Shown: positions 53,793 through 63,398, counted from the stretch's first letter. The stretch is DNA of 64,000 nt from Hydrocarboniphaga sp. (GCF_028291725.1 NZ_JAQGNT010000045.1:45626-109625), one strand, 5' to 3'. Notes: generated by a model not told the origin, from the letters alone. A program made the numbers and translations.

Positions 53793-55019
53793 TCAGCTCT
53801 TGGGCGTCCACTTCAGTTTCAGCGATTCCAATGACATCACCATACCGGCGCGGTAGCTCGGCTCGTAGCCCTCGGCCAGAGAGAACTCGCCGACCTGCTC
53901 GATCCACTCCTTGTACAGGATGCGCAGCTCGGTACGCGCCAGGAAGTGGCCGATGCACAGATGCGGCCCGGTGGAAAACGTCAGGTGCGAGCGGATCTTG
54001 CGATCGATATCGAACTTCGCGGGATCATCGTTCTTGCTGTCGTCCCAACCCGCCATTGGCAGCGCGCACAGCAGCATGTCGCCGGCACGGAACTTCACCC
54101 CGAAACGCTCGCAGTCCTTGGTGACCAGGCGCGGCGTATTGACCACGCCGTACAGTCGGATCGACTCTTCCACGAACGGCGCCAGCAACTCCGGTTCACT
54201 GCGCAGACGCGCCTGCAAGGCCTTGTCGGTGGCGAGGTAACGTGTCGAGAACGTCAGCGCATTGGTGACGGTGTCCAGGCCTCCGAGGAACAGCAGGAAC
54301 AGCATCGCGACCAACTTTTCGAACTGGATCGGTTCGCCATTGATCTTGGCGTCCATCATGATCGAGATCAGGTCGCTCTCGCCGCTGGCCTTGGCGCCGC
54401 CAGCGCGCGAACCCACCACGCCGGCCAGTTCCTGCACGATCGCCTGCGAAGCGGCGCCGATTTCGGTGGTACCGACGGCGCGGAAGAATCCTTCGGCCAG
54501 CGCGCGGAAATCATCGAAGCGCTCGGTGGGCAAGCCCATCATGCGCATGAAGACGGTCACCGGAAACGGCGCGGCGACGTCCTTGACGAAGTCGCATTCG
54601 CCGCGCTTGGCGACGTCGGCGACGATGCTTTTCGCGAAAACTTTCAGATCCGCTTCCATCGCCGCCACCGACTTGGGGCCAAAAAACGGTGCGAGCGCGC
54701 CGCGGTACCACATGTGCTCCGGCGGATCGAGATTCAACGGGATCATCAGCGGCGGATTATCGATACGCGGAATCTGCGATTCCCGCGCCGAAAAGTGCTC
54801 GAAGTCCTTGACCACTTCGGCCATCAGGTCGAGCCGCGTCACCATCCAGTGACCGCCGTTACGCGGCGTGTAGAAGATGCCGTTCGGCGCCTCACGCTGC
54901 AGCCGTGAATACGAGGCGTGCAGATCCTTTTTCAGCGCGGCGTCTTCGTACATGTCGAAGTCGAACACGCGCTCCGATGCGACGTGATCCGGAACTCCGG
55001 TGGGGGCCTGTGTCTGCAT
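53793..55019 (-). CDS. Cytochrome P450
   Basis: 408 residues from ATG 55019 (GAGGA upstream). I-helix FLLFLGGLDTVTNALTF, K-helix ESIRLY (ExxR), haem loop LTFSTGPHLCIGHFLARTEL with axial Cys. The membrane-free class I type. NPPLMIPLNLDPPEHMWYRG is the B-C region. A [2Fe-2S] ferredoxin gene lies divergently 166 bases away and is its probable electron donor. The gap holds an 18-bp AT-rich palindrome. It starts the operon with the remnant, dehydrogenase and crotonase. Confidence 0.95.
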   Translation of the reverse strand: MQTQAPTGVPDHVASERVFDFDMYEDAALKKDLHASYSRLQREAPNGIFYTPRNGGHWMVTRLDLMAEVVKDFEHFSARESQIPRIDNPPLMIPLNLDPPEHMWYRGALAPFFGPKSVAAMEADLKVFAKSIVADVAKRGECDFVKDVAAPFPVTVFMRMMGLPTERFDDFRALAEGFFRAVGTTEIGAASQAIVQELAGVVGSRAGGAKASGESDLISIMMDAKINGEPIQFEKLVAMLFLLFLGGLDTVTNALTFSTRYLATDKALQARLRSEPELLAPFVEESIRLYGVVNTPRLVTKDCERFGVKFRAGDMLLCALPMAGWDDSKNDDPAKFDIDRKIRSHLTFSTGPHLCIGHFLARTELRILYKEWIEQVGEFSLAEGYEPSYRAGMVMSLESLKLKWTPKS

Positions 55020-55090
55020 GAGGGGTTCCTCGAACGTAGTGATGTCGTGTTTTTGCGTGGCCGGTTTTTGCGTCGGCGACCGCGATAAAT

Positions 55091-55108
55091 ATAATACAAT
55101 TAGATTAT
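55091..55108. promoter_or_regulatory. AT-rich palindrome between P450 and ferredoxin genes
   Basis: ATAATACAATTAGATTAT has the symmetric form ATAATnnAATTnnATTAT. It contains ATTAGATTAT, identical to the box at 36131. It is placed to control both divergent genes. Confidence 0.55.
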
Positions 55109-55185
55109 GGAATGTCGGCGGTCGAGCGCACATCAGACGTCGGCGAAATCGAAAAGCAGTCGTCTATAAATATTAGGTAATAGCC

Positions 55186-55506
55186 ATGGTCCATCTCGTT
55201 TTCCAGACCCGGAACGGCCAGCAGTTTCCTTTGGAAGCCGCTGCCAAGCAGTCGCTGATGAACGCGGCGGTGGCCGCCGGCATTCCCGGCATCGACGCCG
55301 ACTGCGGCGGCTCCATGGTCTGCGGCACCTGCCATGTGCATATCGCTCCGCAGTGGCGGGACCGGCTTCCCCCGATCTCCGACATGGAACAAGCGCTGCT
55401 GGAATGCGTGCCGCAGCCGCACCCCGACGCACGGCTGTCCTGCCAGATCCCTGTCAGCGAACAACTGCAGGGCCTGGTCGCGCTGATTCCGTCGGCGCAG
55501 CGCTGA
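55186..55506 (+). CDS. [2Fe-2S] ferredoxin, adrenodoxin/putidaredoxin type
   Basis: 106 residues. Cluster ligands are in ADCGGSMVCGTCHVHI (Cys-x5-Cys-x2-Cys) and a fourth Cys in RLSCQIPVSE. The length and the tail LVALIPSAQR match ferredoxins serving class I P450s. It is divergent from the P450 at 53793 and is the natural partner for it. The ribosome site is weak (AGGTAA). It is similar to the ferredoxin at 61843, a second P450 partner. Confidence 0.94.
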   Translation: MVHLVFQTRNGQQFPLEAAAKQSLMNAAVAAGIPGIDADCGGSMVCGTCHVHIAPQWRDRLPPISDMEQALLECVPQPHPDARLSCQIPVSEQLQGLVALIPSAQR

Positions 55507-55525
55507 TTCGGTGCTGGCGTCGGCG

Positions 55526-57274
55526 CTAGTCATCGGCAAACAAAACCTCGTCGGGTAGTGCGAGGCAGCCCTCGCCGCCACGCATCGCGGCGAGGCGATA
55601 GAAGCTCTCGGGGAACAGCTGCGCAAAATAGAATTCCGCGGTCGCAACGCAACTGCGGCCTGCATCGGACAGCGGTGCGCGCTGCGCTGCCTCGATGAAT
55701 CGCCAGGCCATGACAGCGTGGCCGAGAGCGCGAAGAAAATGCGCGGCGACGGCCCCGACCGAAGTTGCGCCCGGCAGCCCGCTGCGCAGCAGCTCCTGCA
55801 AGGCCGCGATCAGCGCGGCCAGCTGCGCGCTCATCGCGGCGATTGTTACCGAGCTGCCGACGACTTCGACGGTTTGCAGCATTCGGGTAAGTAGAAGCTG
55901 AAGTTTTTGGCCGCCGTCGGCGAGCACCTTGCGGCCCAGCAGATCCAGCGCCTGAATGCCGTTGCTGCCTTCGTACAAGGAAAAAACGCGAACGTCGCGG
56001 AGCATCTGCTCGACGCCGTGCTCGACAATGTAGCCGTGGCCGCCGTAGATCTGCACTGCCAGACTGGCGACCTCCAGCGCGTTGTCCGACAGAAAAGCTT
56101 TCGCCACCGGTGTCAGCATTGATAGGGCCAGCGCCGCCTCGGCACGCTGCGCCGCATCAGGATGCGCGTTTTCGATATCGAGTTGGATTGCCAGCCAGTA
56201 GCTGAGCAGTCGCGCGCCCTCGGTCCAGGCCTTCTGCGTCAGCAGCATTCTGCGAATATCGCCGTGCACCAGCAGCGGCTGCGCATCGCCGGATGTACCG
56301 ACACGCCCCTGGCGGCGCTGGCGCGCGTAGTCCAGGGAATATTGATACGCCAGCTCCGAGGCACCCAGCGCCTGCAGACCGACGCCGAGACGCGCCGCAT
56401 TCATCATGACGAACATGCAGGCCAAGCCGCCGCCGGCTTCGCCGATCAGCCAGCCGAGCGCGCCTTCGAACTGCAGCGCGCAGGTGGCGCTGGCCCGAAT
56501 GCCCATCTTGTGCTCGAGCCCGACCACGCTGATGCCGTTGATCGCAGGGTTCAGACCATCGCCTTGCGGCAGACGGCGCGGAACCAGGAACAGCGACAGC
56601 CCGCGCGTACCGGCCGGCGCGTCCGGCGTGCGCGCCAGCACCAGATGCACGATGTTCTCGGCGGCATCGTGATCGCCGCCGGAGATAAATATCTTGGCGC
56701 CGCTGATCTGATACGCACCGCCCGCAGCCGGTTCGGCCTTGGTCCGCACCAGGCCCAGATCGCTGCCGGCCTGGGCCTCGGTCAGGCACATGCTGGTGGT
56801 CCATTTGCCGGAAGCGATCGGCGGTAGATACCGCGCCTTCAGTTCGTCCGAGGCATGTGCGCGCAGGCAATCGTAGGCGCCGTGGGCGATACCCGGGAAC
56901 ATGCTCCAGGCGGGATTTGCCGAGTTCAGTACTTCGAGCAGCACGCTATGCAACAGCATCGGCAGCCCCTGTCCGCCGTGGCCTTCCTCGCAGGCTAGAC
57001 CCGCCCAGCCAGTGTCGACAAAAGCGCGATAGGCCTCGACATGGCCGGGCGGCAGCAGCACGCGACCATCGATCAGCCGGCAACCCCTGTCCCCCGACAT
57101 GCGGGTCGGCGCCAGTACCCTGGCGGCGAAGGCGCCGGCCTCGGTCGCGACACGATCGATCAGCGCACGATCGACACCAGCGTACGGTGGCAATGCCGCC
57201 AGCGTGCGCTCTACGTCCATGACCTCGTGCAGCACGAAGCCGATGTGACGCAGCGGGGGTGAATACAGCGTCAT
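55526..57274 (-). CDS. Long-type acyl-CoA dehydrogenase (DmdC-like)
   Basis: 582 residues, longer than typical dehydrogenases because of an N-terminal extension and a C-terminal helical domain, as in DmdC/FadE5-type enzymes. LTEAQAGSDLGLVRTKA, ISGAKIFISGGDHD, GLEHKMGIRASATCALQFEG, VQIYGGHGYIVEHGVEQMLR and SLYEGSNGIQALDLLGRKVL with the catalytic Glu. It overlaps the CoA-ligase stop (ATGA). It is the last gene of the six-gene P450-ferredoxin-ALDH-thioesterase-ligase-dehydrogenase operon. Confidence 0.94.
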   Translation of the reverse strand: MTLYSPPLRHIGFVLHEVMDVERTLAALPPYAGVDRALIDRVATEAGAFAARVLAPTRMSGDRGCRLIDGRVLLPPGHVEAYRAFVDTGWAGLACEEGHGGQGLPMLLHSVLLEVLNSANPAWSMFPGIAHGAYDCLRAHASDELKARYLPPIASGKWTTSMCLTEAQAGSDLGLVRTKAEPAAGGAYQISGAKIFISGGDHDAAENIVHLVLARTPDAPAGTRGLSLFLVPRRLPQGDGLNPAINGISVVGLEHKMGIRASATCALQFEGALGWLIGEAGGGLACMFVMMNAARLGVGLQALGASELAYQYSLDYARQRRQGRVGTSGDAQPLLVHGDIRRMLLTQKAWTEGARLLSYWLAIQLDIENAHPDAAQRAEAALALSMLTPVAKAFLSDNALEVASLAVQIYGGHGYIVEHGVEQMLRDVRVFSLYEGSNGIQALDLLGRKVLADGGQKLQLLLTRMLQTVEVVGSSVTIAAMSAQLAALIAALQELLRSGLPGATSVGAVAAHFLRALGHAVMAWRFIEAAQRAPLSDAGRSCVATAEFYFAQLFPESFYRLAAMRGGEGCLALPDEVLFADD

Positions 57275-59388
57275 TGCGTGGCGGATACCGAAGCCGGCGC
57301 CTCGTCCCAGATCGCCAGTGCGTCCAGCGCTTCGACTCGGCTGCCGCTGACCAGAATAGGATTGATCTCCAGCGACACCAGTTGCGGGCCGAGCGCCAGC
57401 GCGGCGTCGCCGATCGCGGCAACGACGGTGGCGACGGCCTTGCGATCGATCGCCGGCGCACCGCGGAAGCCATCCAGCAACTTGCTGCCGCGCAGCTCGC
57501 CGAGCATCTCTTCGACGTCGGTCACGGTGACAGGCAAAAGGCGCAGGCTGGTGTCCTGCAAGGCTTCGACCCAGATGCCGCCGAGTCCAACCGCGATCGC
57601 GGCACCCCAGCGCGGATCGCGCATCGTGCCGACGAAAAGCTCGACTCCCTGGCCGCGCATCGGCAACACCACGATACCGTCGATACGCGCCCCGGGCTGC
57701 GCCTTCATCACGCTGGCGAGGATGCGCTCGTAAGCTTCGCCGACCGCGGCGTCGCCTGATAGCCTCAACACCACACCGCCGATATCGGTCTTGTGCGCGA
57801 TATCGGGCGAGGCGATCTTCAGCACAACCGGCTCGCCGATCGCGCGCGCTGCCTCGATCGCCGCCTCGCGACTGTTGACGATGCGGGTCGGTATCACTGG
57901 CACGCCGCGCGTGGCGAGAAATTCCAGCGCCTGCTGCTCGGACTGCGGGCGCTGCGTGGCGGGCTCGATCGCCGGCATCTTCGCTACACCCTGGCGCTGG
58001 CGCCGCGACCAGCGCGACGCCGCAGCGAAACCAAGCACCGCCTGATGCAGGCCGCAGGGCAGATAGTTGACGCCGGTCGCGGCGATCACTTCCTGGGTGA
58101 CGGCGGTCGCCGGCCGCATCACATGGCTGACCGCCAGGCTCGGCAAGACGCTGCGCTTCTGTCCGGCGGCGACGTGCTCGACGATGACGCGACTGAATTT
58201 CCCGTCGTCATAGGTGTCCGACGGCGCGTCCGCCACGGCCAGCACTGCCGCAAAGACTGGGTCGGAGGACATCGCGTCAATCGCCTGCTCGTACAGCTCT
58301 GGCTTCAGCATCGCCGCGCCGGTGATGTCCAGCGGATTGTGCGGCGTGCCGAAATCCGGCAAGGCTGCGCGTAGTTTCTCGACCGTGGCCGTCGACAGTT
58401 CCGGCAGCGGCATGCCCAGCGCTTCGGCATCGTCGGCCGCGATCTCGCACATACCGCCGGACATCGACAGCACGCCGAGGCCGCCTTCACGCAGCGGGCC
58501 CGTGCGTGCCATCAATTCGGTGGTCACGATCAGCTGCTCCAGCGTCTTCACGCGCACCAGGCCATAACGGCGACAAGCCGCGTCGAATACGCGGTCGTCG
58601 CCGACCAGGGAGCCGGTGTGCGCCTGCGCCGCCTTGGCGGTGACTTCGCTGGTGCCGATCTTCAGCACGACGATGGGTTTGCCAGCCTGTAGCGCGCGCT
58701 CGGCAGCGCGGCCGAAGCCCGCTGCATCGCGCACCGTCTCCATGAACAGTGCGATTGCCTGGGTCGCCGGATCGTCGACCAGATAATCGATAACTTGGGC
58801 GACGTCGATATCGGCCTCGTTGCCGGTGGAGACCATGTAGCTCAGGCCCAGCCCCTGCCATTGCACGAAGTACGACATCTGGCCGGCGAGCGCACCGCTC
58901 TGTGACACGATCGCAAAACGCCCCGGCAGCACCGGCCCGCGAATCGGCACGGTCCACACCGGAATGCGATCGACGAAATTGACGAAGCCGAGGCAGTTGG
59001 GACCGAGCAGCCGAATACCGGCGCTGCGCGCCGCGTCCAGCAGCATCTGTTGCTGCAGCTGACCGCCGGCACCTGCCTCGGCGAAACCCGAACTCAGCAC
59101 CACCGCATTGCGAATGCCGGCGCTCTGCAGGTCGGGCAAGGTGTCGATCAGAAACTCGGACGGCACCATCAGCAGCGCCAGATCCACGGGCTCGCCAATC
59201 GCGGTTGCCGACGTCGCGGCCACCTTGCCCAGCACTTCGCCGCCGCGGCGGTTTACGTAATGAAGCTTGCCTTCGTAGTTCAGCACTTTGACGTTAACGC
59301 GCGCAGCGCGCGTCCAGATTGAGCGTTCGGTAGCACCGATGAACGCGATCGAGCGCGGCTTGAAGAATGAGTCCAGCGGGTGCGACAT
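57271..59388 (-). CDS. ADP-forming acyl-CoA synthetase (acetate-CoA ligase-like)
   Basis: 705 residues from ATG 59388 with GGAG upstream. Domains in order: CoA-binding (FFKPRSIAFIGATER), ligase CoA domain (GPNCLGFVNF, IVSQSGALAGQM, STGNEADIDVAQVIDYLVDD), AQAHTGSLVGDD with the phospho-His region, and a C-terminal ATP-grasp part (EPVVLKIASPDIAHKTDIGG, GVELFVGTMRDPRWG, LEINPILV). It makes acyl-CoA with ATP giving ADP and phosphate, and is reversible. It is unlike the four AMP-forming synthetases here and may recover CoA-ester energy or activate a branched product. Confidence 0.93.
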   Translation of the reverse strand: MSHPLDSFFKPRSIAFIGATERSIWTRAARVNVKVLNYEGKLHYVNRRGGEVLGKVAATSATAIGEPVDLALLMVPSEFLIDTLPDLQSAGIRNAVVLSSGFAEAGAGGQLQQQMLLDAARSAGIRLLGPNCLGFVNFVDRIPVWTVPIRGPVLPGRFAIVSQSGALAGQMSYFVQWQGLGLSYMVSTGNEADIDVAQVIDYLVDDPATQAIALFMETVRDAAGFGRAAERALQAGKPIVVLKIGTSEVTAKAAQAHTGSLVGDDRVFDAACRRYGLVRVKTLEQLIVTTELMARTGPLREGGLGVLSMSGGMCEIAADDAEALGMPLPELSTATVEKLRAALPDFGTPHNPLDITGAAMLKPELYEQAIDAMSSDPVFAAVLAVADAPSDTYDDGKFSRVIVEHVAAGQKRSVLPSLAVSHVMRPATAVTQEVIAATGVNYLPCGLHQAVLGFAAASRWSRRQRQGVAKMPAIEPATQRPQSEQQALEFLATRGVPVIPTRIVNSREAAIEAARAIGEPVVLKIASPDIAHKTDIGGVVLRLSGDAAVGEAYERILASVMKAQPGARIDGIVVLPMRGQGVELFVGTMRDPRWGAAIAVGLGGIWVEALQDTSLRLLPVTVTDVEEMLGELRGSKLLDGFRGAPAIDRKAVATVVAAIGDAALALGPQLVSLEINPILVSGSRVEALDALAIWDEAPASVSATQ

Positions 59389-59434
59389 GTTGCGCGGCTC
59401 CGTGATGATCGCGGCGCGCCGCCGCGATCGTTTG

Positions 59435-60280
59435 CTAGTCGATGATGTGATCAGTGATCTGAAAGTGTCCGAACAGCTGCGCGGTCGGTAGTGCCGCATC
59501 GGCCTGCCAGGCGTCGACGCGCAGCGCCGCGATTCGTCCGCCCAGCCGCGTCGCCGACACCCGCGCCCACAGCGGCGATGGCCCCGACAGGCGCAGGTAG
59601 TTCGTCGTTATATTGATCGTCTTCAACCGACGCCCGAGCCGCTGGCGCAGATACAGCTGCGCGACCGCCTCCAGGTAGGCACCGATGACGCCGCCGTGCG
59701 CCTGCATCAGCTCCCAGTTGCTGACCACGCGCGACGAGAACGGCAGCCGATACAGGGGCACGCCATCGGCCGACGCATCGATGCCGATGTTGAGCCAGTT
59801 GCAGAACGCATCGGTACCGGCGACCTCGGGACGCTGCGGCTGCAGGTTGTCGCGTTCGGGCAGCGCGCCCTGCTCGCCCCCGCGCCTTAGCTGAATGAAG
59901 TTTCCGATCGATGTCGCCACCAGCTGCGAGTCGCCTGCAACTCGGATATCGGTCTGCACCGCCAGGTAAGGCGCGCGGCCTCCGACGCAATGCGCGCTGG
60001 CGATCAGCTCGCTGTCGGCCGCGACATCGCGCAGGTGATCCACGCGCAGATCCAAGGTCGCGTTGTCACCGAAATGCAGGCTGGCCAGCAGGCCAGCCGC
60101 GGTGTCCACCAGAATGCTGATCGCGCCGCTGTGCAGATCACCATCGCGATTAGCCAGATGAGCGTTGGCGGGCAGTCGCAGCACACAGCCGCCAAGATCG
60201 CCGCGCTCGGCCAGCATGCCGAGTTCAACGCAGGGCGGGCTCGCGGCCATCATTGCGCCAACGCTGGCGTCGGCGGACAT
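59435..60280 (-). CDS. Double-hotdog acyl-CoA thioesterase (PaaI/acyl-CoA thioesterase-like)
   Basis: 281 residues from ATG 60280. Two hotdog units are visible: residues about 20-135 with NRDGDLHSGAISILVDTAAG (PaaI-type active region) and LDLRVDHLRDV, then about 160-275 with ELMQAHGGVIGAYLEAVAQL and KTINITTNYLRLSGP. It hydrolyses acyl-CoA to free acid and CoA. It starts 2 bases after the ALDH stop. A thioesterase next to a CoA ligase suggests control of the CoA-ester pool. Confidence 0.85.
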   Translation of the reverse strand: MSADASVGAMMAASPPCVELGMLAERGDLGGCVLRLPANAHLANRDGDLHSGAISILVDTAAGLLASLHFGDNATLDLRVDHLRDVAADSELIASAHCVGGRAPYLAVQTDIRVAGDSQLVATSIGNFIQLRRGGEQGALPERDNLQPQRPEVAGTDAFCNWLNIGIDASADGVPLYRLPFSSRVVSNWELMQAHGGVIGAYLEAVAQLYLRQRLGRRLKTINITTNYLRLSGPSPLWARVSATRLGGRIAALRVDAWQADAALPTAQLFGHFQITDHIID

Positions 60281-60282
60281 CT

Positions 60283-61797
60283 TCAGCGCCGAGACGACGG
60301 CATCGCCGTCTGCTTCTTGGCGAGCTTGTCGAGGCCGCCGCGAACCATCATGTCGAACAACTTGCCGTAGGGCGGCAGCATCACGCGCATCAGCGACTGC
60401 GGACCGCCCTGTTTGTATACCGAGCGCGCGTGGCTGAAGCGACGGAAACCCTCGATGCCGAAACTGTAGGCACCCATGCCGCTGCGGCCGATACCGCCAA
60501 AAGGCAGATCGGGCACGCTGTAGTGGAACATCGCATCGTTCAGCGTCACTCCACCGGAGAAAGTGCGGTCGAGCACGTACTGGCTGAAGCGCTTGTTCTT
60601 TGAGAAAACGTATAGACCCAGCGGCTTGGGCATACGGCGCAAGCTGGCGCAGACCTGCTCCGCATCGTCGTAGGTCGTCATTACCCACACCGGGCCGAAC
60701 AGCTCTTCGGTGGCGGCACGGCTGTCTGCTGGCGGATTGACGATCAGATGCAATGCAAGGCGATTCTGCGCTGCGTCGTTGATAGGCCCATCATTGGCGT
60801 CGGCACCGATGCTCAGCACTTGTGCCCCGAGCTCGCGAGCGTCTTCGATGATCGCTGCCAGGCGCTGGTAGTAGCGTGGGCTGACCAGCCCGCAGTAGTT
60901 CGGGTTCTGTGTCGAGCCCGGATACAGTTTGTGCATCGCCTTGTCGAGTTCGGCGATGAAGGCATCTGCGGACTGCTTGGGCACGTACAGCAGATCCGGC
61001 GCCAGGCAGGCCTGGCCGCCGTTCATGGTCTTGGTGTTGATCAGACGTTGCGCGACTTCGGCGACATCGGCGTCCGGGCCGACGATCACCGGACATTTTC
61101 CGCCGAGTTCGAGCGTGACCGGCGTCAGGTTCGGCGCCGCCGCTTCCATCACGAGCGCGCCGACCTGTGGGCTGCCGGTGAACATCAGGTGATCGAACGG
61201 CAGGCGCGCGAACGCCTTACTGACGTCGAGTCCACCTCGCGCCACCGCGATCTCACTACGATCGAAATACGCAGCGAGCGCTTCTTCGAGCACGCGCGCA
61301 CTCTCCGGCATCATGTCCGACGGGCACAGCATCGCGCGGTTGCCAGCGGCCAGCGTCGTCGCCAACGGCACCAGCACCAGATTCAACGGCGCGTTCCACG
61401 CCCCCATGATGCCGACCACACCCAGCGGCTGATACTGGATTTCGGCGCGCGCGCCAAACAGATTGAACGGCATCGGCGCAGATCGCCGTTGCGGTCGCAT
61501 CCAGCGCCGCAGGTTTTTGCGGGCGGACTGGAAGACCTGTACAGGCGCGAAGATTTCGGTCAGCAGCGACCACTGGTTGCCACGCTGCGCGAAGTCCTGC
61601 ATCACCGCGTCGAGCAGCGGCTTGCGAAAGCTCAGCAGCATCGCCAGCGCCCGATCGAGCCGGTCCTGGCGCGTCTGCAGGCTGACCGGATATTCGCTGA
61701 GGAAGGCATTGCGCTGCAGCGTCAACAGCTGGTTCAGTGCCGCCAGCTGCGGCGATGCGTCGTACGCCTGCGATACCGGCATGCCATCTTCCGCCAT
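60283..61797 (-). CDS. Coniferyl-aldehyde-dehydrogenase-like ALDH
   Basis: 504 residues from ATG 61797 (AGGAGAG upstream). LGVVGIMGAWNAPLNLVLVP, FTGSPQVGALVMEAAAPNLT, TLELGGKCPVIVG (catalytic Glu), MNGGQACLAPDLLYVPKQ (catalytic Cys), ATEELFGPVWVM and PDLPFGGIGRSGMGAYSFGI. This class (CalB/FALDH-like) has a hydrophobic C-terminal tail and oxidises long or aromatic aldehydes. It follows the ferredoxin gene in the P450 operon, fitting oxidation of a P450-made alcohol once dehydrogenated. Confidence 0.94.
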   Translation of the reverse strand: MAEDGMPVSQAYDASPQLAALNQLLTLQRNAFLSEYPVSLQTRQDRLDRALAMLLSFRKPLLDAVMQDFAQRGNQWSLLTEIFAPVQVFQSARKNLRRWMRPQRRSAPMPFNLFGARAEIQYQPLGVVGIMGAWNAPLNLVLVPLATTLAAGNRAMLCPSDMMPESARVLEEALAAYFDRSEIAVARGGLDVSKAFARLPFDHLMFTGSPQVGALVMEAAAPNLTPVTLELGGKCPVIVGPDADVAEVAQRLINTKTMNGGQACLAPDLLYVPKQSADAFIAELDKAMHKLYPGSTQNPNYCGLVSPRYYQRLAAIIEDARELGAQVLSIGADANDGPINDAAQNRLALHLIVNPPADSRAATEELFGPVWVMTTYDDAEQVCASLRRMPKPLGLYVFSKNKRFSQYVLDRTFSGGVTLNDAMFHYSVPDLPFGGIGRSGMGAYSFGIEGFRRFSHARSVYKQGGPQSLMRVMLPPYGKLFDMMVRGGLDKLAKKQTAMPSSRR

Positions 61798-61842
61798 TTG
61801 ATCTCTCCTTTCGATGTCGGCCACAGCAGTTGCTGTTGGCAG

Positions 61843-62163
61843 CTAGCGCTGGCTAGCAGGCAATTTGACGACCAGGCCGGCGAGTGCCTCGGCGACCCGC
61901 ACCTGGCAACTCAGGCGCGAGCTGTCGTGGCGCTCCTCCAGCACTTCGAGCATGTCCGACTCCTGGCTGCCCGGCTCGCCGACTCTCACCTTGTCGGCCG
62001 CGTCGAAAAATACGTGGCAGGTGGCGCAGGCGCAGGCGCCGCCGCAATCCGCGTCGATGCCCGGAATCATGTTGTCTTTGGCGCCGTCCATCAGTGTGGT
62101 GCCGATCGCAAGATCGACGCGATGCTCGATGCCGTTGTGTTCCACATAGGTGATCTGAATCAT
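61843..62163 (-). CDS. [2Fe-2S] ferredoxin, P450 partner type
   Basis: 106 residues. Ligands are ADCGGACACATCHVFF (Cys-x5-Cys-x2-Cys) with the fourth Cys in RLSCQVRVAE; the end LVVKLPASQR matches the ferredoxin at 55186. It lies 32 bases after the P450 gene at 62196 and clearly serves it. A longer frame to 62430 overlaps the P450 and is not used. Confidence 0.94.
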   Translation of the reverse strand: MIQITYVEHNGIEHRVDLAIGTTLMDGAKDNMIPGIDADCGGACACATCHVFFDAADKVRVGEPGSQESDMLEVLEERHDSSRLSCQVRVAEALAGLVVKLPASQR

Positions 62164-62195
62164 TCTGCTTGGACCTTGTATGGTGGCTTGCTGGA

Positions 62196-63398
62196 CTACT
62201 GTCCGGTCTTGAGTCCCGGGGTGAAATCGACCAGCAACTGCTTCATGCCACGGGCTTCGCCGACCAGATATTCCGGCTCGAAGTCGTCGGCGACGCGGTA
62301 GTCGCCGAGACGAGCCAGCACGGTTTTCAGAAGGATTTCGATTTCCAGGCGCGCCAGGTTGCGGCCCAGACAGACATGCGCACCGGCGCCAAACGCGATG
62401 TGTGGATTCGGCGCGCGGTCGAGCAGGCATTGATCGGCCTGCGGGAACACGCTTTCATCGCGATTGGCCGAGCCATGCAGACCGAGAATGCGATCGCCGC
62501 TCTTCAGGCTAGCGCCTTCCAGTTCGACATCGCCTGTGACGGTGCGGCGCAGACCCTGGATTGGAGAGGTATAGCGGATGAACTCCTCGATCGCGGTCGG
62601 CCAGCTCAGTTCACCCGACACCAGGCGCTGCCGCGTTTCCGGATGGCGCGCCAGATACAGCAACGATTCCAGCATCACCGCACTGGTGGTATCCAGGCCG
62701 CCGAACAGAATGATCAGCAGCGTGCGGTAGATGTCTTCGTCGGTAAAAGGTTTGCCGTCGATCTGTGAGTCGAGCAGCATGCCGAGCACGTCGTCGATCG
62801 GCGGCATCGTGCGGCGCTTGGCGATCTGCGTCATCAGCACGCCGGCAATCGCCTCGCCTGCCCGGGCGACTCCCTCGATGTCGCTGGCGCGGCCGCGCGT
62901 CATCAGCTCGATCCACTCGCTGATCTGCTGCTGCGATTCTATCGGCGCGCCCAGCAACGGCAGCACAATGGTCGGCAGCAGAGGCCGCACCAGTTGCGCA
63001 GCCAGGTCGGCTTTGCCGGTGGCAATGAAGCCGTCGATCAGATGATCGATCGCGCCCTGGATCTCGGCCTGCTTGGTCGCGACCGATTCGATCGTGAACT
63101 TGCGATTCAGAATGCGGCGGAATTTTGCCTGCAGCGGTGGATCCAGATCGATCGGAAACATCCGGTACGGGTGATCCGGAATGGCGACGCCGGACGTTGA
63201 TGAGAACGATGAATAGTCCTCGAATATTTTCTTGACCGTCTCGTAACGGCTGGCGACATGAAAGCCGCCGTGCTGCGCCGAGCGCCCGACCGGACACTGG
63301 CTCCGGAACGCCTGATACATCGCGTACGGCTGGTTCATCTGCTCAGGCGAGGTGTGATCGAATTTCTCGACCAGCTGCTGACCGGTTTGCTTGCCCAT
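62196..63398 (-). CDS. Cytochrome P450
   Basis: 400 residues from ATG 63398 with AGGAGGG upstream. I-helix LFGGLDTTSAVMLESLLYL, K-helix EEFIRY (ExxR), haem loop IAFGAGAHVCLGRNLARLEI with axial Cys. FPIDLDPPLQAKFRRILNRK marks the C-helix. Soluble class I type with its ferredoxin next in line. It is the first gene of a six-gene operon ending at 55526. It differs from the P450s at 46479 and 53793, so it probably oxidises another position or intermediate. Confidence 0.95.
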   Translation of the reverse strand: MGKQTGQQLVEKFDHTSPEQMNQPYAMYQAFRSQCPVGRSAQHGGFHVASRYETVKKIFEDYSSFSSTSGVAIPDHPYRMFPIDLDPPLQAKFRRILNRKFTIESVATKQAEIQGAIDHLIDGFIATGKADLAAQLVRPLLPTIVLPLLGAPIESQQQISEWIELMTRGRASDIEGVARAGEAIAGVLMTQIAKRRTMPPIDDVLGMLLDSQIDGKPFTDEDIYRTLLIILFGGLDTTSAVMLESLLYLARHPETRQRLVSGELSWPTAIEEFIRYTSPIQGLRRTVTGDVELEGASLKSGDRILGLHGSANRDESVFPQADQCLLDRAPNPHIAFGAGAHVCLGRNLARLEIEILLKTVLARLGDYRVADDFEPEYLVGEARGMKQLLVDFTPGLKTGQ

